Source: Microbacterium sp. zg-Y818 | GTDB lineage: Bacteria; Actinomycetota; Actinomycetes; Actinomycetales; Microbacteriaceae | Direction: 5' to 3' | DNA length: 64,000 bases | NCBI RefSeq assembly: GCF_030246905.1 | Contig: NZ_CP126741.1 | Coordinates: 3,170,985 to 3,234,984 of the forward strand | Shown here: positions 1-9,039 of the stretch, piece by piece | Numbering within the stretch: the stretch's first letter is position 1 | Layout: each line of letters opens with the position of its first letter | Translations under genes and position numbers: made by a program | Notes under the pieces: model-generated | Seen by the model: only the letters and a program-made list of their open reading frames with translations | Told to the model about the DNA's origin: nothing | The model's database searches: none

Positions 1-272
1 AAACCGGCCATCGCCAGGCCGATCGCGGTGCCGATGATGCCGGACTCCGCCAGCGGGGTGTCGAGCACGCGCTGTTCGCCGAACTCGGCCTGCAGCCCTT
101 CGGTCACGCGGAAGACGCCGCCCAGGCGGCCGATGTCCTCGCCCATCAGCAGCACGTGGTCATCTGCGGCGAGCGCGGCGCGCATGCCCGCGTTGAGGGC
201 GCGCCCGAGCGGCATGGTCGTCAGCGTGCCGGTGACCTCTGCCGGACGGGTGGTCGTTGCAGCCTCGGTCAT
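1..272 (-). CDS. pdhB: 2-oxoacid dehydrogenase E1 beta subunit (partial, 3' end outside window)
   Basis: The gene runs off the left edge; only the first 90 codons are present. The visible N-terminus contains LLMGEDIG and, further on, [13 protein letters not shown], typical of the E1 beta (transketolase-like pyrimidine-binding) subunit of pyruvate or branched-chain 2-oxoacid dehydrogenase. With the alpha subunit it would carry out thiamine-diphosphate-dependent decarboxylation of the 2-oxoacid and acylation of the E2 lipoyl group. The ATG overlaps the alpha-subunit stop by 4 bases (ATGA), so the two are translationally coupled. Pyruvate versus branched-chain specificity cannot be settled from this fragment. 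Confidence 0.9.
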   Translation of the reverse strand, partial: MTEAATTTRPAEVTGTLTTMPLGRALNAGMRAALAADDHVLLMGEDIGRLGGVFRVTEGLQAEFGEQRVLDTPLAESGIIGTAIGLAMAG

Positions 273-1396
273 GACGCGCCCTCCTCGAAGGATGCCTCGT
301 AGTCGGCGAGCCAGGCCCGCTGCTCGGCCACGAGCGGGTGGGGGTCGCTGTAGACGTGCGCGAACATCGACTCGGCCGGAATGGTACCCAGGGCGTTCGT
401 GCGGGTTCGCACGTCGTCGGCGAGGGCCTGCGCCTCGGCGTCGACGTCGGCGAAGAAGGCGTCGCTGGCTCCCCGCGCCTGCAGGAACGCGCGCATGCGC
501 ACCAGCGGGTCGCGGAGCGTCCAGGACTGCTCCTCGTCGGAGGTGCGGTACTTGGTCGGGTCGTCGCTGGTCGTGTGCGCGCCCATCCGGTAGGTCATCG
601 CCTCGATCGCGCGCGGACCGTCGCCTGCGCGCGCCTCGTCCAGCGCCCGCTTGGTGACGGCGTAACTGGCCAGCACGTCGTTGCCGTCGACGAGGATCGA
701 CGGCATGTAGCCGGCCGCCCGCAGGTGCAGCGGTGTGCGGGACTGGGTCGCCACCGGGACCGAGATCGCCCACTGGTTGTTCTGCAGGAAGAAGACCTGC
801 GGAACGCGGTAGCTCGCGGCGAACACCATCGCCTCGTGCACGTCGCCCTGGCTCGACGCCCCGTCGCCGTAGTAGACGATCACGGCTTCGTCGCGCTCGG
901 GCTCACCGGTCGCGGTGCGCCCGTCGAACACCAGACCCATGCCGTACCCGGTCGCGTGCAGGGTGTGCGCACCGAGCACGAGCGTGTACGGACGGGTGTT
1001 GCCGTTCTTCGGGTCGGCCGCGTCCCACCCGCTGTGCGTGAGCCCCCGCATGAGGCGGATGATGTCGACCGGGTCGACCCCGCGGATCGTGCAGACGACG
1101 TGCTCGCGGTACGAGGGGAAGATGTGGTCCTGCGTGCGGGTGGCACGGGCCGACCCGACCTGGGCGGCCTCCTGGCCGAACGACGGCGGCCACAGGGCGA
1201 GCTGGCCCTGGCGCTGCAGGTGCGTGGCCTGCCTGTCGAACGCGCGGCTGTTGGCCATGTCGCGGTAGAACTGCTCGAGATCGGCGTCGGGCAGGGCGTC
1301 GACGATCTCGAGGTAGGGCTCTGCGGCGGGCGTCGGCGCGTACGACCCGTCGGCCGCGAGGATGCGCACGAGAGCGGGATCGTCGGGCGGGATCAT
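269..1396 (-). CDS. pdhA: 2-oxoacid (pyruvate-type) dehydrogenase E1 alpha subunit
   Basis: 375 residues, the usual length for the E1 alpha subunit of the alpha2-beta2 family. The thiamine-diphosphate/Mg motif is clear: GDG at residues 177-179 and the closing NN at 206-207 ([10 protein letters not shown]). The phosphorylation-loop-like segment [16 protein letters not shown] follows near residue 270. An AGGGGG Shine-Dalgarno sequence sits just before the ATG. It is the first gene of an operon with pdhB (4-base overlap), and an E2 gene would be expected further left. Actinobacteria use this type either for pyruvate or for branched-chain 2-oxoacids; the substrate is an inference. Confidence 0.93.
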   Translation of the reverse strand: MIPPDDPALVRILAADGSYAPTPAAEPYLEIVDALPDADLEQFYRDMANSRAFDRQATHLQRQGQLALWPPSFGQEAAQVGSARATRTQDHIFPSYREHVVCTIRGVDPVDIIRLMRGLTHSGWDAADPKNGNTRPYTLVLGAHTLHATGYGMGLVFDGRTATGEPERDEAVIVYYGDGASSQGDVHEAMVFAASYRVPQVFFLQNNQWAISVPVATQSRTPLHLRAAGYMPSILVDGNDVLASYAVTKRALDEARAGDGPRAIEAMTYRMGAHTTSDDPTKYRTSDEEQSWTLRDPLVRMRAFLQARGASDAFFADVDAEAQALADDVRTRTNALGTIPAESMFAHVYSDPHPLVAEQRAWLADYEASFEEGAS

Positions 1397-1474
1397 CCCC
1401 CTACGCTAACGTGCGGCGCAAGGCCCGCCCTGCTGGACATCCCACAACGGATCGCCGGATCCGCAGTACGCGAC

Positions 1475-2599
1475 CTACAGACCCTGCGCGTGCGCCGCGC
1501 GCGCGGGGTGCCCCTCGGGCAGCAGCGACAGGGCGGATGCCGCGGCCTCGTGAATGGCCGCCATCGACTCCTCCTCGCCCACCGAGATGCGCACGCCGTC
1601 ACCCGCGAACGGACGCACGATGAGGCCCGCGTCGTCGAAGCGGGGCGCCACGTCGAGCGTGTACTCACCCGTCGGCAGCCACACGAAGTTCCCCTGCGCG
1701 TCGGGGACGTTCCACCCGTCCGCCCGCAGCGCGCTCGCGAGGCGATCGCGACGGTCGGTGATCACGGCGACCCTGGCGATGAGCTCGTCTTCGGCGTCGA
1801 GGCTGGCCAGCGCCGCCTCCTCGGCCTGCGCGGTGACCGACAGCGGAATGCCGGTGCTGCGGGCGGCGTCGAGGATGCGGGGGTGACCAACGCCGTAGCC
1901 GATGCGCAGGCCCGCGAGACCGTACGCCTTCGAGAAGGTGCGCAGCACCACGACGTTCTGGTGTCCGGTCGCCAGCACGCGCGCACCATCGACGGCCGCA
2001 GGGTCCGTGACGAATTCGGCGTAGGCCTCGTCGAGCACCACGAGCACGTCTGCCGGCACGCGGGCGAGGAAGGCCTCGAATTCGTCCTGTCGGACAATGG
2101 GCCCGGTGGGGTTGTTGGGACTGCAGACGAGGATCATCCGAGTGCGATCTGTGACGCGCCGGGCCATTTCCTCGAGGTCATGGGTGCCGTCTGCGGCCAG
2201 CGGCACCGCCACCGCGGTCGCGCCGGCGACGGCGGCCAGACCCGGGTAGGCCTCGAACGAGCGCCAGGCGTACATCAGCTCGTCGCCGGCGCCTGCCGTC
2301 GCGAGGGCCAGCTGCTGCAGGATCGACACGCTGCCGGCCGCCACGTGCACCGCGTCGCTGCTGACTCCGAACCGCGCCGCCAGCCGGGCGCGCAGCCGCG
2401 ACGCCGACGCGTCGGGATAGCGGTTGACGGCGATCGCCGAACGCAGGGCCTCGACGACACTCGGCAACGGCTCGAAGGGGTTCTCGTTGCTGGAGAGCTT
2501 GAATGCATCGGCGCCGGCCTGCTTCCCCTGCCGGTAGGGCGGGAGGGCGGCGATCTCGGGACGGATCCGCACGGGCGCGGGCGAGGGGGCCTCAGTCAC
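1475..2599 (-). CDS. pat: Aromatic amino acid / histidinol-phosphate-type aminotransferase
   Basis: Fold-type I PLP-dependent aminotransferase of the HisC family, 374 residues. Visible signatures are [13 protein letters not shown] near the N-terminus, PNNPTG at 161-166, DEAYAEF at 190-196 and the PLP lysine K224 in [16 protein letters not shown]. The segment AWRSFEAYP and the overall pattern match the actinobacterial Pat (phenylalanine aminotransferase) branch better than biosynthetic HisC, which normally sits in a his operon; no his genes are present here. Likely role: reversible transamination of phenylpyruvate or a related 2-oxoacid. It points the same way as pdhAB, 78 bases upstream, and may be cotranscribed. 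Histidinol-phosphate activity cannot be excluded. Confidence 0.9.
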   Translation of the reverse strand: MTEAPSPAPVRIRPEIAALPPYRQGKQAGADAFKLSSNENPFEPLPSVVEALRSAIAVNRYPDASASRLRARLAARFGVSSDAVHVAAGSVSILQQLALATAGAGDELMYAWRSFEAYPGLAAVAGATAVAVPLAADGTHDLEEMARRVTDRTRMILVCSPNNPTGPIVRQDEFEAFLARVPADVLVVLDEAYAEFVTDPAAVDGARVLATGHQNVVVLRTFSKAYGLAGLRIGYGVGHPRILDAARSTGIPLSVTAQAEEAALASLDAEDELIARVAVITDRRDRLASALRADGWNVPDAQGNFVWLPTGEYTLDVAPRFDDAGLIVRPFAGDGVRISVGEEESMAAIHEAAASALSLLPEGHPARAAHAQGL

Positions 2600-2711
2600 A
2601 TTCCGAGCCTACAAGCGCGGCGCCGCCCCCAAAGCACGGCCGAGAACCCGCGCGCGGGCGGCACCGGCAATTCGCGACGGCGTCGCGCCGCGGCATGGGA
2701 CACTGCTGGGC

Positions 2712-3110
2712 ATGCGCTTCATCATCCGCGTCGTCGTCAACGCCTTCGCGATCTGGGTCGTGACCCTCATCCCCGCGCTGCAGGTCACGGTGATCGCCTT
2801 CCCACCCGGCGAGACCCTGCAGCTCGTGCTGACCCTGCTCGCAGTCGCCGCGATCTTCGCGCTGGTCAACACGATCATCGGCACGGTCATCAAGATCGTC
2901 GCGCTCCCCCTGTACATCCTCACCCTGGGGCTGATCTCGTTCATCATCAACGGGTTCCTGCTGTGGCTCACGGCGTGGATCACGGGGTTCTGGCACTGGG
3001 GACTGCGCCTGGACGACTTCTGGTGGGGCGTGGTCGCCGCGATCGTGATCTCGCTCATCAACTGGTTCTTCGGCATCATCCTGCGCCCGCAGCGCCGTCG
3101 CCGCGACTGA
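2712..3110 (+). CDS. Phage-holin-superfamily IV (four-TM) membrane protein
   Basis: 132 residues forming four hydrophobic segments (about 5-27, 38-60, 65-85 and 100-122) and a basic tail ending RRRRD. This matches the actinobacterial/mycobacterial 4-TMS holin-like family (PF04020), which is widespread as a single chromosomal gene and usually not linked to phage. Function is unknown; membrane location is clear. It reads divergently from the aminotransferase, and its 3' end overlaps the 3' end of the convergent hydrolase gene by 35 bases. Confidence 0.85.
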   Translation: MRFIIRVVVNAFAIWVVTLIPALQVTVIAFPPGETLQLVLTLLAVAAIFALVNTIIGTVIKIVALPLYILTLGLISFIINGFLLWLTAWITGFWHWGLRLDDFWWGVVAAIVISLINWFFGIILRPQRRRRD

Positions 3111-4416
3111 GCCGCTCGTCACGGCGCGCCGCTGCCCAGACCGTCGTCTCGACGGATGCCGCGGCGCCCAGTTCCCCGAGCACATCGCGCAGCGGCTGCA
3201 CGCGGGGATCGGTGCTCGCATCGAGCATCGCCGACGTCTCGGCGTAAGCGGTCATGTGGTGGCTGGGCAGCGTGAGGTCGCCGACGTGCGCCCGCGGGTG
3301 CGCGACGCGTTCGGCGACGAAGCTCCCCGGCGCACCGACGACGGCCGGAAGGCCCCCGTCGGCCAGCGCCGCGACGGGGTCGTCGGCGTGCCGCACGCTC
3401 ACGCTCAGGGTGCCCGCGCCCACATCCGCCGCCACCGGCGACCCGAAGGTCACGACCGTGCGGGTGTCGAAGCCGCCCTCGGTCGCCAGCCGCGAGGCGA
3501 TCATGCCGCCCTGTGAATGGCCGAAGGCGTGCACGGCGTCGCCTTCGCCTGCGCCGGCCGCGCGCAGCGCATCGACCACGACGGCGTACGACGCCGCGGT
3601 CTCCCCTCCATAGAGCTCCAGGTTGGACTGCATGTCGAAGGGGTCCTCACCGCCCGAAGCCGCCGTCTGCGTCCCGGCTATGTAGACCGCGAACTGCCGG
3701 GTGCCATCCGGCATGGTGTACTTCTCCACCCGCACGCGCGCGTCGCCCTCGCCCGGCATGCGGGCCGCTGCCTCGGCGAGCGAGGCGGGGGCCGCTCCCC
3801 GCGCCGATTGCCGCAGCGGCACGGCGGCCACCGGCGGCGGGTGTCCCGTCAGCCGCTCCCCGACGTCGACGGTGCCGCCACCGTGGGCGCGCACCGCCTG
3901 CCGGAACACCGGCAGGCCGACCGAGAGCGCGCCCAGCGTGAGCGGCCCCGCTTGCATCCCCAGCGCCAGCAGCTGGCCCCCGAACGCCGTCCCCATGTCT
4001 GCTCGCCACGCGCGCAGCGCCAGATCCGCCGCCCGCGCCGCCTCGGGGTCGGTGGCGCGCGCCAGCAGCAGCGCGACCCGCACGCGCATGATCTGCGCGC
4101 CGTCGCCCCCCGCTTCGGCCGCCACCAGCTGGGCCCGCAGCTCGACGATTTCGTACACCGCCGAGGCGTGACGCAGCCGCGCCGCGAGGGCCCGTGCCTC
4201 ATCGGCCGATGCCGCCACCTCCCGGCTGAGGGCGCGGGCGTCGCCGGTCTCCGGCTCCGCGAAGACCACGCCGGACAGGTCGGTCGCCACGGCCGCGAGC
4301 GCGTCGGCGTCATCGTCGAGTGCGGCGGCGACCAGTTCGAAGCCGCCGGCGGCGGCATCCAAAGACGCGGTGTCCACCGCGATCGGCCCCGAGCCGCGGA
4401 TCTCGAGGTCGCTCAC
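3076..4416 (-). CDS. Alpha/beta-hydrolase with N-terminal helical domain, partner of WXG100-like protein
   Basis: 446 residues. The first 150 are Ala/Asp/Glu-rich and predicted helical, resembling the helical heads of ESX/WXG100-linked proteins. The C-terminal half is an alpha/beta hydrolase: YIAGTQ strand near 245-250, nucleophile elbow GHSQGG with Ser301, then an Asp-containing HADDPVAAL and a late His in LPSHHMTAY. A lipase or esterase fold is well supported; the substrate is unknown. It starts with GTG and overlaps the stop of the small upstream WXG100-like gene by 4 bases (GTGA), so the two are coupled. No signal peptide or membrane segment is evident, which would fit type VII-like export or cytoplasmic action. 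Confidence 0.85.
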   Translation of the reverse strand: MSDLEIRGSGPIAVDTASLDAAAGGFELVAAALDDDADALAAVATDLSGVVFAEPETGDARALSREVAASADEARALAARLRHASAVYEIVELRAQLVAAEAGGDGAQIMRVRVALLLARATDPEAARAADLALRAWRADMGTAFGGQLLALGMQAGPLTLGALSVGLPVFRQAVRAHGGGTVDVGERLTGHPPPVAAVPLRQSARGAAPASLAEAAARMPGEGDARVRVEKYTMPDGTRQFAVYIAGTQTAASGGEDPFDMQSNLELYGGETAASYAVVVDALRAAGAGEGDAVHAFGHSQGGMIASRLATEGGFDTRTVVTFGSPVAADVGAGTLSVSVRHADDPVAALADGGLPAVVGAPGSFVAERVAHPRAHVGDLTLPSHHMTAYAETSAMLDASTDPRVQPLRDVLGELGAAASVETTVWAAARRDERLSRGDGAAGAG

Positions 4417-4685
4417 GGCTCCGGAGTCCAGCTGCTCTCGAGGCGGTCGCGGGTCTGCACGAGGCGCTCCCGCAGCTGCACCATCGGCCGGTCGATGCGC
4501 GCCACACCCTCGACCCAGGCGTCCACCGCGTCGCGGAACGCCCGCGCCGCGCTGGACTGCCAGTCCGTCTCGCGCGCCATCCCCATCGCACGCGCCCGCA
4601 CGTCGTCCAGACCCGCCTGGATCGCCGTGAGCCTGTGCAGGGCGGCATCGACGCCGGCGATGTCGTCGCGCAGATCCAGGGTCAT
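4413..4685 (-). CDS. WXG100-like small helical protein
   Basis: 90 residues, starting at ATG 4685; upstream codons in the same frame run antisense to purB and are not coding. The protein is all-helical by composition, with a central turn W-Q-S-S-A-A-R-A-F that resembles the W-x-G turn of WXG100/ESAT-6 proteins with Gly replaced. Length and the position of the turn near the middle (about residue 45) also fit. It sits directly upstream of, and overlapping, the alpha/beta-hydrolase gene. By analogy it could be a partner or chaperone for that protein. No ESX core component (EccC, EccB) is in the window. Confidence 0.75.
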   Translation of the reverse strand: MTLDLRDDIAGVDAALHRLTAIQAGLDDVRARAMGMARETDWQSSAARAFRDAVDAWVEGVARIDRPMVQLRERLVQTRDRLESSWTPEP

Positions 4686-4799
4686 GGGTTCGACTCTCGC
4701 CCCTGCCCGTGCCCCGGCGGCGCCTTCACGGCCGCGCCGGGGACAGCCGGCGGAAAACCGGCTCTGTGCAGAGCGCGTCGATATCGCCATGATGGGGGG

Positions 4800-5306
4800 A
4801 TGAGTGTCGCCGTGGACCCATTCCGCGTCGTCTTCGTCTGTACCGGAAACATCTGCCGCTCCCCCATGGCCGACATCGTGTTCCGCTCGTTGACCCGACG
4901 GGCAGGACTCGACCACCGCGTCTCGTCGTGGAGCGCAGGCACCGGTGACTGGCACGTGGGCGAGCGCGCCGATGCGCGCACCCTCGGCGCGCTCGCCCGC
5001 CAGGGCTATGACGGCGAGCTCCACCGGGCCCGCCAGTTCACCCAGGAGGACTTCGACCGCTCCGACCTCGTCGTGGCGCTGGACCGCAGCCACGAGCGCA
5101 TCCTGCTGGAGTGGGCCCCGAGCACCGCGGACGCCGACAAGGTGTCGCTGCTGCGAACGTTCGACTCCAGCGCGGGCGACCACCTCGACGTGCCCGACCC
5201 CTACTACGGCGGGCCGGAGATGTTCGATGAGGTGCTCGGTATGATCGAGAGCGCGTGCCGGGCCCTCTTCCGGCAACTCGAACCCGCGGTCCGTCAGCCC
5301 CGCTGA
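4800..5306 (+). CDS. Low-molecular-weight protein-tyrosine phosphatase
   Basis: 168 residues. The CX5R(S) P-loop reads VCTGNICRSPMAD, with nucleophile Cys14, Arg20 and Ser21. The general-acid Asp is in DPYYGG at residue 133. This is the complete LMW-PTP architecture at normal length. The enzyme hydrolyses phosphotyrosine (arsenate reductase belongs to the same fold, but the DPYYGG loop favours phosphatase). The ATG at 4800 was chosen because the frame upstream is antisense to the WXG100-like gene. purB follows 36 bases downstream on the same strand, so cotranscription is possible. Its physiological target is unknown. Confidence 0.93.
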   Translation: MSVAVDPFRVVFVCTGNICRSPMADIVFRSLTRRAGLDHRVSSWSAGTGDWHVGERADARTLGALARQGYDGELHRARQFTQEDFDRSDLVVALDRSHERILLEWAPSTADADKVSLLRTFDSSAGDHLDVPDPYYGGPEMFDEVLGMIESACRALFRQLEPAVRQPR

Positions 5307-5342
5307 GCGATCTGTTCCACCGCGCCGGCGATCGGAGTCCCC

Positions 5343-6734
5343 GTGCCCACGTCCCTGCCCCCCCAGCCGCTGAGCCCCCTCGACGGGCGCTACCGCGCCG
5401 CGGTGGCCGGCCTTGCCGACTACCTCTCCGAGGCAGGCCTCAACCGCGCCCGGGTCGAGGTCGAGGTCGAGTGGATCATCGCGCTGACCGACCGCTCGCT
5501 CTTCGGCACCACTCCCCTGCAGCCGGGCGACAAAGACGCCCTCCGTGCCCTGTACCGCGACTTCGGCCAGGCCGAGATCGACTGGCTGGCAGACAAAGAG
5601 GCCGTGACCCGGCACGATGTGAAAGCCGTCGAGTACCTCGTGCGCGACCGCCTGTCGACACTGGGCCTCGATGCCATCGCCGAGCTGGCGCACTTCGCCT
5701 GCACCAGCGAGGACATCAACTCCGCCTCGTACGCGCTCACCGTGCAGCGCGCCGTGGAGCGCGTGTGGCTGCCCAAGCTCCGCTCGGTCATCGACAAGCT
5801 CCGGGCGCTGGCGGTGGAGCACAAGGATGCCGCCATGCTCTCGCGCACCCACGGGCAGCCGGCGACTCCCTCCACGATGGGCAAAGAACTCGCCGTCTTC
5901 GTCTGGCGGCTGGAGCGGGTCGCCGCGCAGATCGCCGGCGGCGAGTACCTCGCCAAGTTCTCGGGAGCCACCGGCACCTGGTCGGCCCACCTCGCCGCCG
6001 ACCCCGACGTCGACTGGCCCGAGCTGTCGCGCACCTTCATCGAAGGGCTCGGCATCGGGTTCAACCCCATGACCACGCAGATCGAGTCGCATGACTGGCA
6101 GGTCGAGCTCTACGACCGCACCCGGCACGCCGGCGGCATCCTGCACAACCTCGCCACCGACGTGTGGACCTACATCTCGATGGGCTTCTTCGCCCAGATC
6201 CCCGTGGCCGGCGCCACCGGATCGTCGACGATGCCGCACAAGATCAACCCGATCCGGTTCGAGAACGCCGAGGCCAACCTCGAGATCGCCGGCGGCCTCT
6301 TCGGCACGCTCGCCCAGACCCTCGTGACCTCGCGCCAGCAGCGCGACCTCACCGACTCGACGACGCAGCGCAACATCGGGGTCGCCTTCGGCCACTCGCT
6401 GTTGGCGCTGGACAACCTCGAGCGGGGCCTGGGCGAGATCTCGCTGTCGCGCGATGTGCTGCTGGGCGACCTCGACGCCAACTGGGAGGTGCTCGCCGAG
6501 GCGATCCAGACCGTCGTGCGCGCCGAGATCGCTGCGGGCCGCTCGCAGATCACCGACCCGTACGCGCTGCTGAAGGACCTCACGCGCGGTCGCCGGGTGG
6601 GCGCGGCGGAGCTCGCCGAGTTCGTCGACGGCCTCGACATCGGCGACGCCGCCAAGGAGCGCCTGCGGGCGCTGACCCCGGCCGACTACACCGGGCTCGC
6701 CGAGCAGCTGGTCGATACCCTCATCGCCGAGTGA
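5343..6734 (+). CDS. purB: Adenylosuccinate lyase
   Basis: 463 residues, GTG start. The fumarase/aspartase superfamily signature SSTMPHKIN is at residues 294-302. Conserved regions TSEDIN (121-126) and RTHGQPATP (168-176) form the rest of the active site. The enzyme releases fumarate from SAICAR and from adenylosuccinate, in purine synthesis and in IMP-to-AMP conversion. No other pur gene is adjacent. The stop codon lies inside the first unit of a 20-bp tandem repeat (see 6725-6770), an unusual arrangement for a housekeeping gene. Confidence 0.97.
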   Translation: MPTSLPPQPLSPLDGRYRAAVAGLADYLSEAGLNRARVEVEVEWIIALTDRSLFGTTPLQPGDKDALRALYRDFGQAEIDWLADKEAVTRHDVKAVEYLVRDRLSTLGLDAIAELAHFACTSEDINSASYALTVQRAVERVWLPKLRSVIDKLRALAVEHKDAAMLSRTHGQPATPSTMGKELAVFVWRLERVAAQIAGGEYLAKFSGATGTWSAHLAADPDVDWPELSRTFIEGLGIGFNPMTTQIESHDWQVELYDRTRHAGGILHNLATDVWTYISMGFFAQIPVAGATGSSTMPHKINPIRFENAEANLEIAGGLFGTLAQTLVTSRQQRDLTDSTTQRNIGVAFGHSLLALDNLERGLGEISLSRDVLLGDLDANWEVLAEAIQTVVRAEIAAGRSQITDPYALLKDLTRGRRVGAAELAEFVDGLDIGDAAKERLRALTPADYTGLAEQLVDTLIAE

Positions 6735-6770
6735 GTATTCGCGGCGCCGAGTGAGTACTCGCGGCGCCGA
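6725..6770. repeat. 20-bp tandem repeat overlapping the purB stop codon
   Basis: Two adjacent 20-bp units of the form cgccgagtgagtaytcgcgg (6725-6744 and 6745-6764, differing at one base), plus a partial third beginning cgccga. The first unit contains the GAG-TGA end of purB. The same motif recurs in the opposite orientation with the same 20-bp period at 60226-60280. Confidence 0.85.
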
Positions 6771-6782
6771 GCGGGCGCGGTG

Positions 6783-7118
6783 TCAGCGCTTGTCGTCGGC
6801 CTCGGGCGCCGTCCCGGCGTCATCGCGATCGCTGCGGTCGGTGCGCATGACCGGTCCGTCGATCGGCTTGGCCACCTGCGCCGGGTCGACCACGAGGATC
6901 AGCAGCGCCAGCCCCACCAGGGTGACGATGAACGAGATGCCCGCGACGATCAGCGCCACGACGACGGCGCGCTGGGTGTCCTCCGGCGGTCCGGCCTGCA
7001 GCGCGCCCATCGACAGCAGCGTCACGATGCCGGCGAAAGCGGCGGCAGCGAAGGCGAGGCCCAGCAGCTGTACGGGCTTGAGCAGCTCGCGACGGGTGGG
7101 ACGGGTGGGTTCGGTCAC
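6783..7118 (-). CDS. Small two-TM membrane protein of unknown function
   Basis: 111 residues, GTG start. Two hydrophobic segments are visible (about 16-38 and 53-77), followed by a charged tail rich in Asp/Arg that ends EADDKR. The start is fixed by a 4-base GTGA overlap with the stop of the upstream membrane-protein gene, so the pair is an operon. The frame stays open further upstream, but that part runs through the neighbouring gene and lacks its codon pattern. The family is not recognised. Confidence 0.75.
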   Translation of the reverse strand: MTEPTRPTRRELLKPVQLLGLAFAAAAFAGIVTLLSMGALQAGPPEDTQRAVVVALIVAGISFIVTLVGLALLILVVDPAQVAKPIDGPVMRTDRSDRDDAGTAPEADDKR

Positions 7119-7771
7119 GACATGCCTCCGGAGTGGGTGACGACCGGGGGTGCGGTATCGGTCTCGGTGCGCCGCGGCGAGAAGCCGGCGATGCCGAGGT
7201 ACACCCCGATCACCGCCGCGTACGCGCCGAAGATGCCGACGCCGATGACGATGCCGGTGAGGGTGAACCATTGACCGGCTTCGTCGACGAAGTAGTCCAG
7301 CTGGTAGCCGGCGGGCACGACCAGCATGCCCAGCCCCAGAAGCAGCGTGACGGCGCCGACGACGATGGCGTCGCGGGCGTCCGAAGCCGCCGGCGACAGC
7401 GCGGCGGCGCGGCGGCGGGCGGCGATGCCCGCGGCGAGCTCGGCGGCCCCGGTGGCCAGCGCCCAGACGATGACGAGCACGAAGAACACCGTGGTGGTGC
7501 GCAGCCCCGGCGCGCCGCCGATCATGCCGGCGACGAGGGTGAGGATGCCGAGCAGCACCGAGGGCCAGCGCTGGCCGGACGGAAAGACCAGCCATACCGA
7601 CAGCAGCAGCACGAGGGCGGTCGCGACCGCGAACCCGCTGAAGACCGCCATCCCGACGACCGCGGAGTGGTCGGGCGAGAAGGTGATCATGATGCCCGCG
7701 GTCAGCGCGAACAGCGCGCGCGCCAACTGAAGGTGGCGCACGTCGAACGTGCGGGGGGTGGTGTCAGACAC
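7115..7771 (-). CDS. Multi-pass membrane protein (HdeD/DUF308-like topology)
   Basis: 218 residues with about six hydrophobic segments spread over the whole length and a soluble tail ending HSGGMS. The arrangement resembles HdeD/DUF308-type acid-resistance membrane proteins, but no diagnostic motif was seen, so the family is tentative. GTG start at 7771. It is the first gene of a two-gene operon with the small two-TM protein and is transcribed divergently from the sugar dehydrogenase lipoprotein gene. Confidence 0.75.
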   Translation of the reverse strand: MSDTTPRTFDVRHLQLARALFALTAGIMITFSPDHSAVVGMAVFSGFAVATALVLLLSVWLVFPSGQRWPSVLLGILTLVAGMIGGAPGLRTTTVFFVLVIVWALATGAAELAAGIAARRRAAALSPAASDARDAIVVGAVTLLLGLGMLVVPAGYQLDYFVDEAGQWFTLTGIVIGVGIFGAYAAVIGVYLGIAGFSPRRTETDTAPPVVTHSGGMS

Positions 7772-7904
7772 GGCGGAACTCGTCAGCTCAAGAGATGGGA
7801 TGCCTCCAGTCTAGGTCGTCGTCGGCTGGGAGACCCTCGGACGCAAGCCTGTCGCGCCGCGTCGTGGCGCGGGTAACCTGGCCTCCCGTCCTTGCAGAGG
7901 TCCC

Positions 7905-9035
7905 GTGAACATCACCGCCCGGAGGTCCCGACGCGCCGCGCTGGCCGTGCTCGCCGCGCTGGCCGTGCTCGCCGCCGCGGGGCTCGTGACCGCATGCGGT
8001 GCCGAACGCACGACGGTGCCGTCGGCAGCACCCGTTCAGACGCCCACCCCCTCGGCGTCGGCGACGGCGGCGCCGAGCCCGCCGTTCGACGTGGCGACCG
8101 GCCTCGACGCGCCGTGGTCGCTGGCTCCCGTGGGCTCGTCGGTGCTGGTCAGCGAGCGCGACACCGCCCGCGTGTTCGAGTGGACCGCCGCCGGCGAGCT
8201 GCGGGAGCTGGCGGTGATCGACGACGTGGCCCACGGTGGCGAAGGCGGGCTGCTGGGGCTGGCGGCCGCGGACGGCGCGCTCTACGTCTACGCCACGACG
8301 GCGGCGGGAAACCGCGTGCAGGCGTTCACCCTGTCGGGAGAGCCCGGCGCGCTCACGCTCGGCTCCCCCCGCACGGTCATCGAGGGCCTCCCGGCGTCGG
8401 GCACGCACAACGCCGGGCGCATCGCGTTCGGTCCCGACGGCATGCTGTACGTCCCCGTCGGCGATGCCGGTGACTCGCAGGCCGCGCAGGACGCGACCGC
8501 GCTGAACGGCAAGATCCTGCGGCTCACCCCCGACGGCGGCATCCCGCCCGACAACCCCACGCCGGAGTCGCCGGTGTACAGCCTCGGCCACCGCAACGTG
8601 CAGGGCCTGGCCTGGGCAGAGGACGGGCGCCTGTTCGCCAGCGAGTTCGGGCAGAACACGTGGGATGAGCTCAACGTCATCGAGCCCGGCGCCAACTACG
8701 GCTGGCCGGTCGTGGAAGGCGCGGCATCCGAGCCGGGTTTCGTCGACCCGGTGGCGCAGTGGCCGACGGCGCAGGCGAGCCCCAGCGGCATCGCGATCGT
8801 CGACGGCACGGTGCTCATCGCCAACCTGCGCGGAGAGACCCTGCGCGCCGTGCCGACCGATGACCCCGCGGCATCGGTCGATCACTTCGCCGGTGCGTAC
8901 GGGCGCCTGCGCGACGTGCTGCTCGCTCCCGACGGACGCATCTGGATCGTCACCAACAACACCGACGGGCGCGGCGTCGAACGTGCCGGCGACGATCGCA
9001 TCGTGTCGGTGGATGCCGGCGACGTCGTCCCCTGA
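7905..9035 (+). CDS. PQQ-dependent sugar (glucose/sorbosone) dehydrogenase family lipoprotein
   Basis: 376 residues. The N-terminus has an RRSRR charged patch, a hydrophobic core and a lipobox LVTAC with the modified Cys at 31, so it is a secreted lipoprotein. A Pro/Ala/Thr linker leads into a six-bladed beta-propeller of the soluble glucose-dehydrogenase (GSDH) type: GEGGLLGLA, ALNGKILRLTPDGGIPPDNP, SLGHRNVQGLAW and GANYGWPVVEG. Members oxidise aldose sugars using PQQ or are non-enzymatic propellers. No PQQ synthesis genes are nearby, so the electron acceptor and true activity are uncertain. Confidence 0.9.
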   Translation: MNITARRSRRAALAVLAALAVLAAAGLVTACGAERTTVPSAAPVQTPTPSASATAAPSPPFDVATGLDAPWSLAPVGSSVLVSERDTARVFEWTAAGELRELAVIDDVAHGGEGGLLGLAAADGALYVYATTAAGNRVQAFTLSGEPGALTLGSPRTVIEGLPASGTHNAGRIAFGPDGMLYVPVGDAGDSQAAQDATALNGKILRLTPDGGIPPDNPTPESPVYSLGHRNVQGLAWAEDGRLFASEFGQNTWDELNVIEPGANYGWPVVEGAASEPGFVDPVAQWPTAQASPSGIAIVDGTVLIANLRGETLRAVPTDDPAASVDHFAGAYGRLRDVLLAPDGRIWIVTNNTDGRGVERAGDDRIVSVDAGDVVP

Positions 9036-9039
9036 TGGC

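Noticed and set aside
2712..3110. Holin-like gene considered as a prophage trace
   Set aside because: Family is a common single chromosomal gene in Actinobacteria; no integrase, structural or lysis genes around it.
338..3247. Very long plus-strand open frame opposite pdhA and pat
   Set aside because: Arg/His/Val-rich with no family similarity; typical antisense open frame caused by high GC in third codon positions of the real genes.
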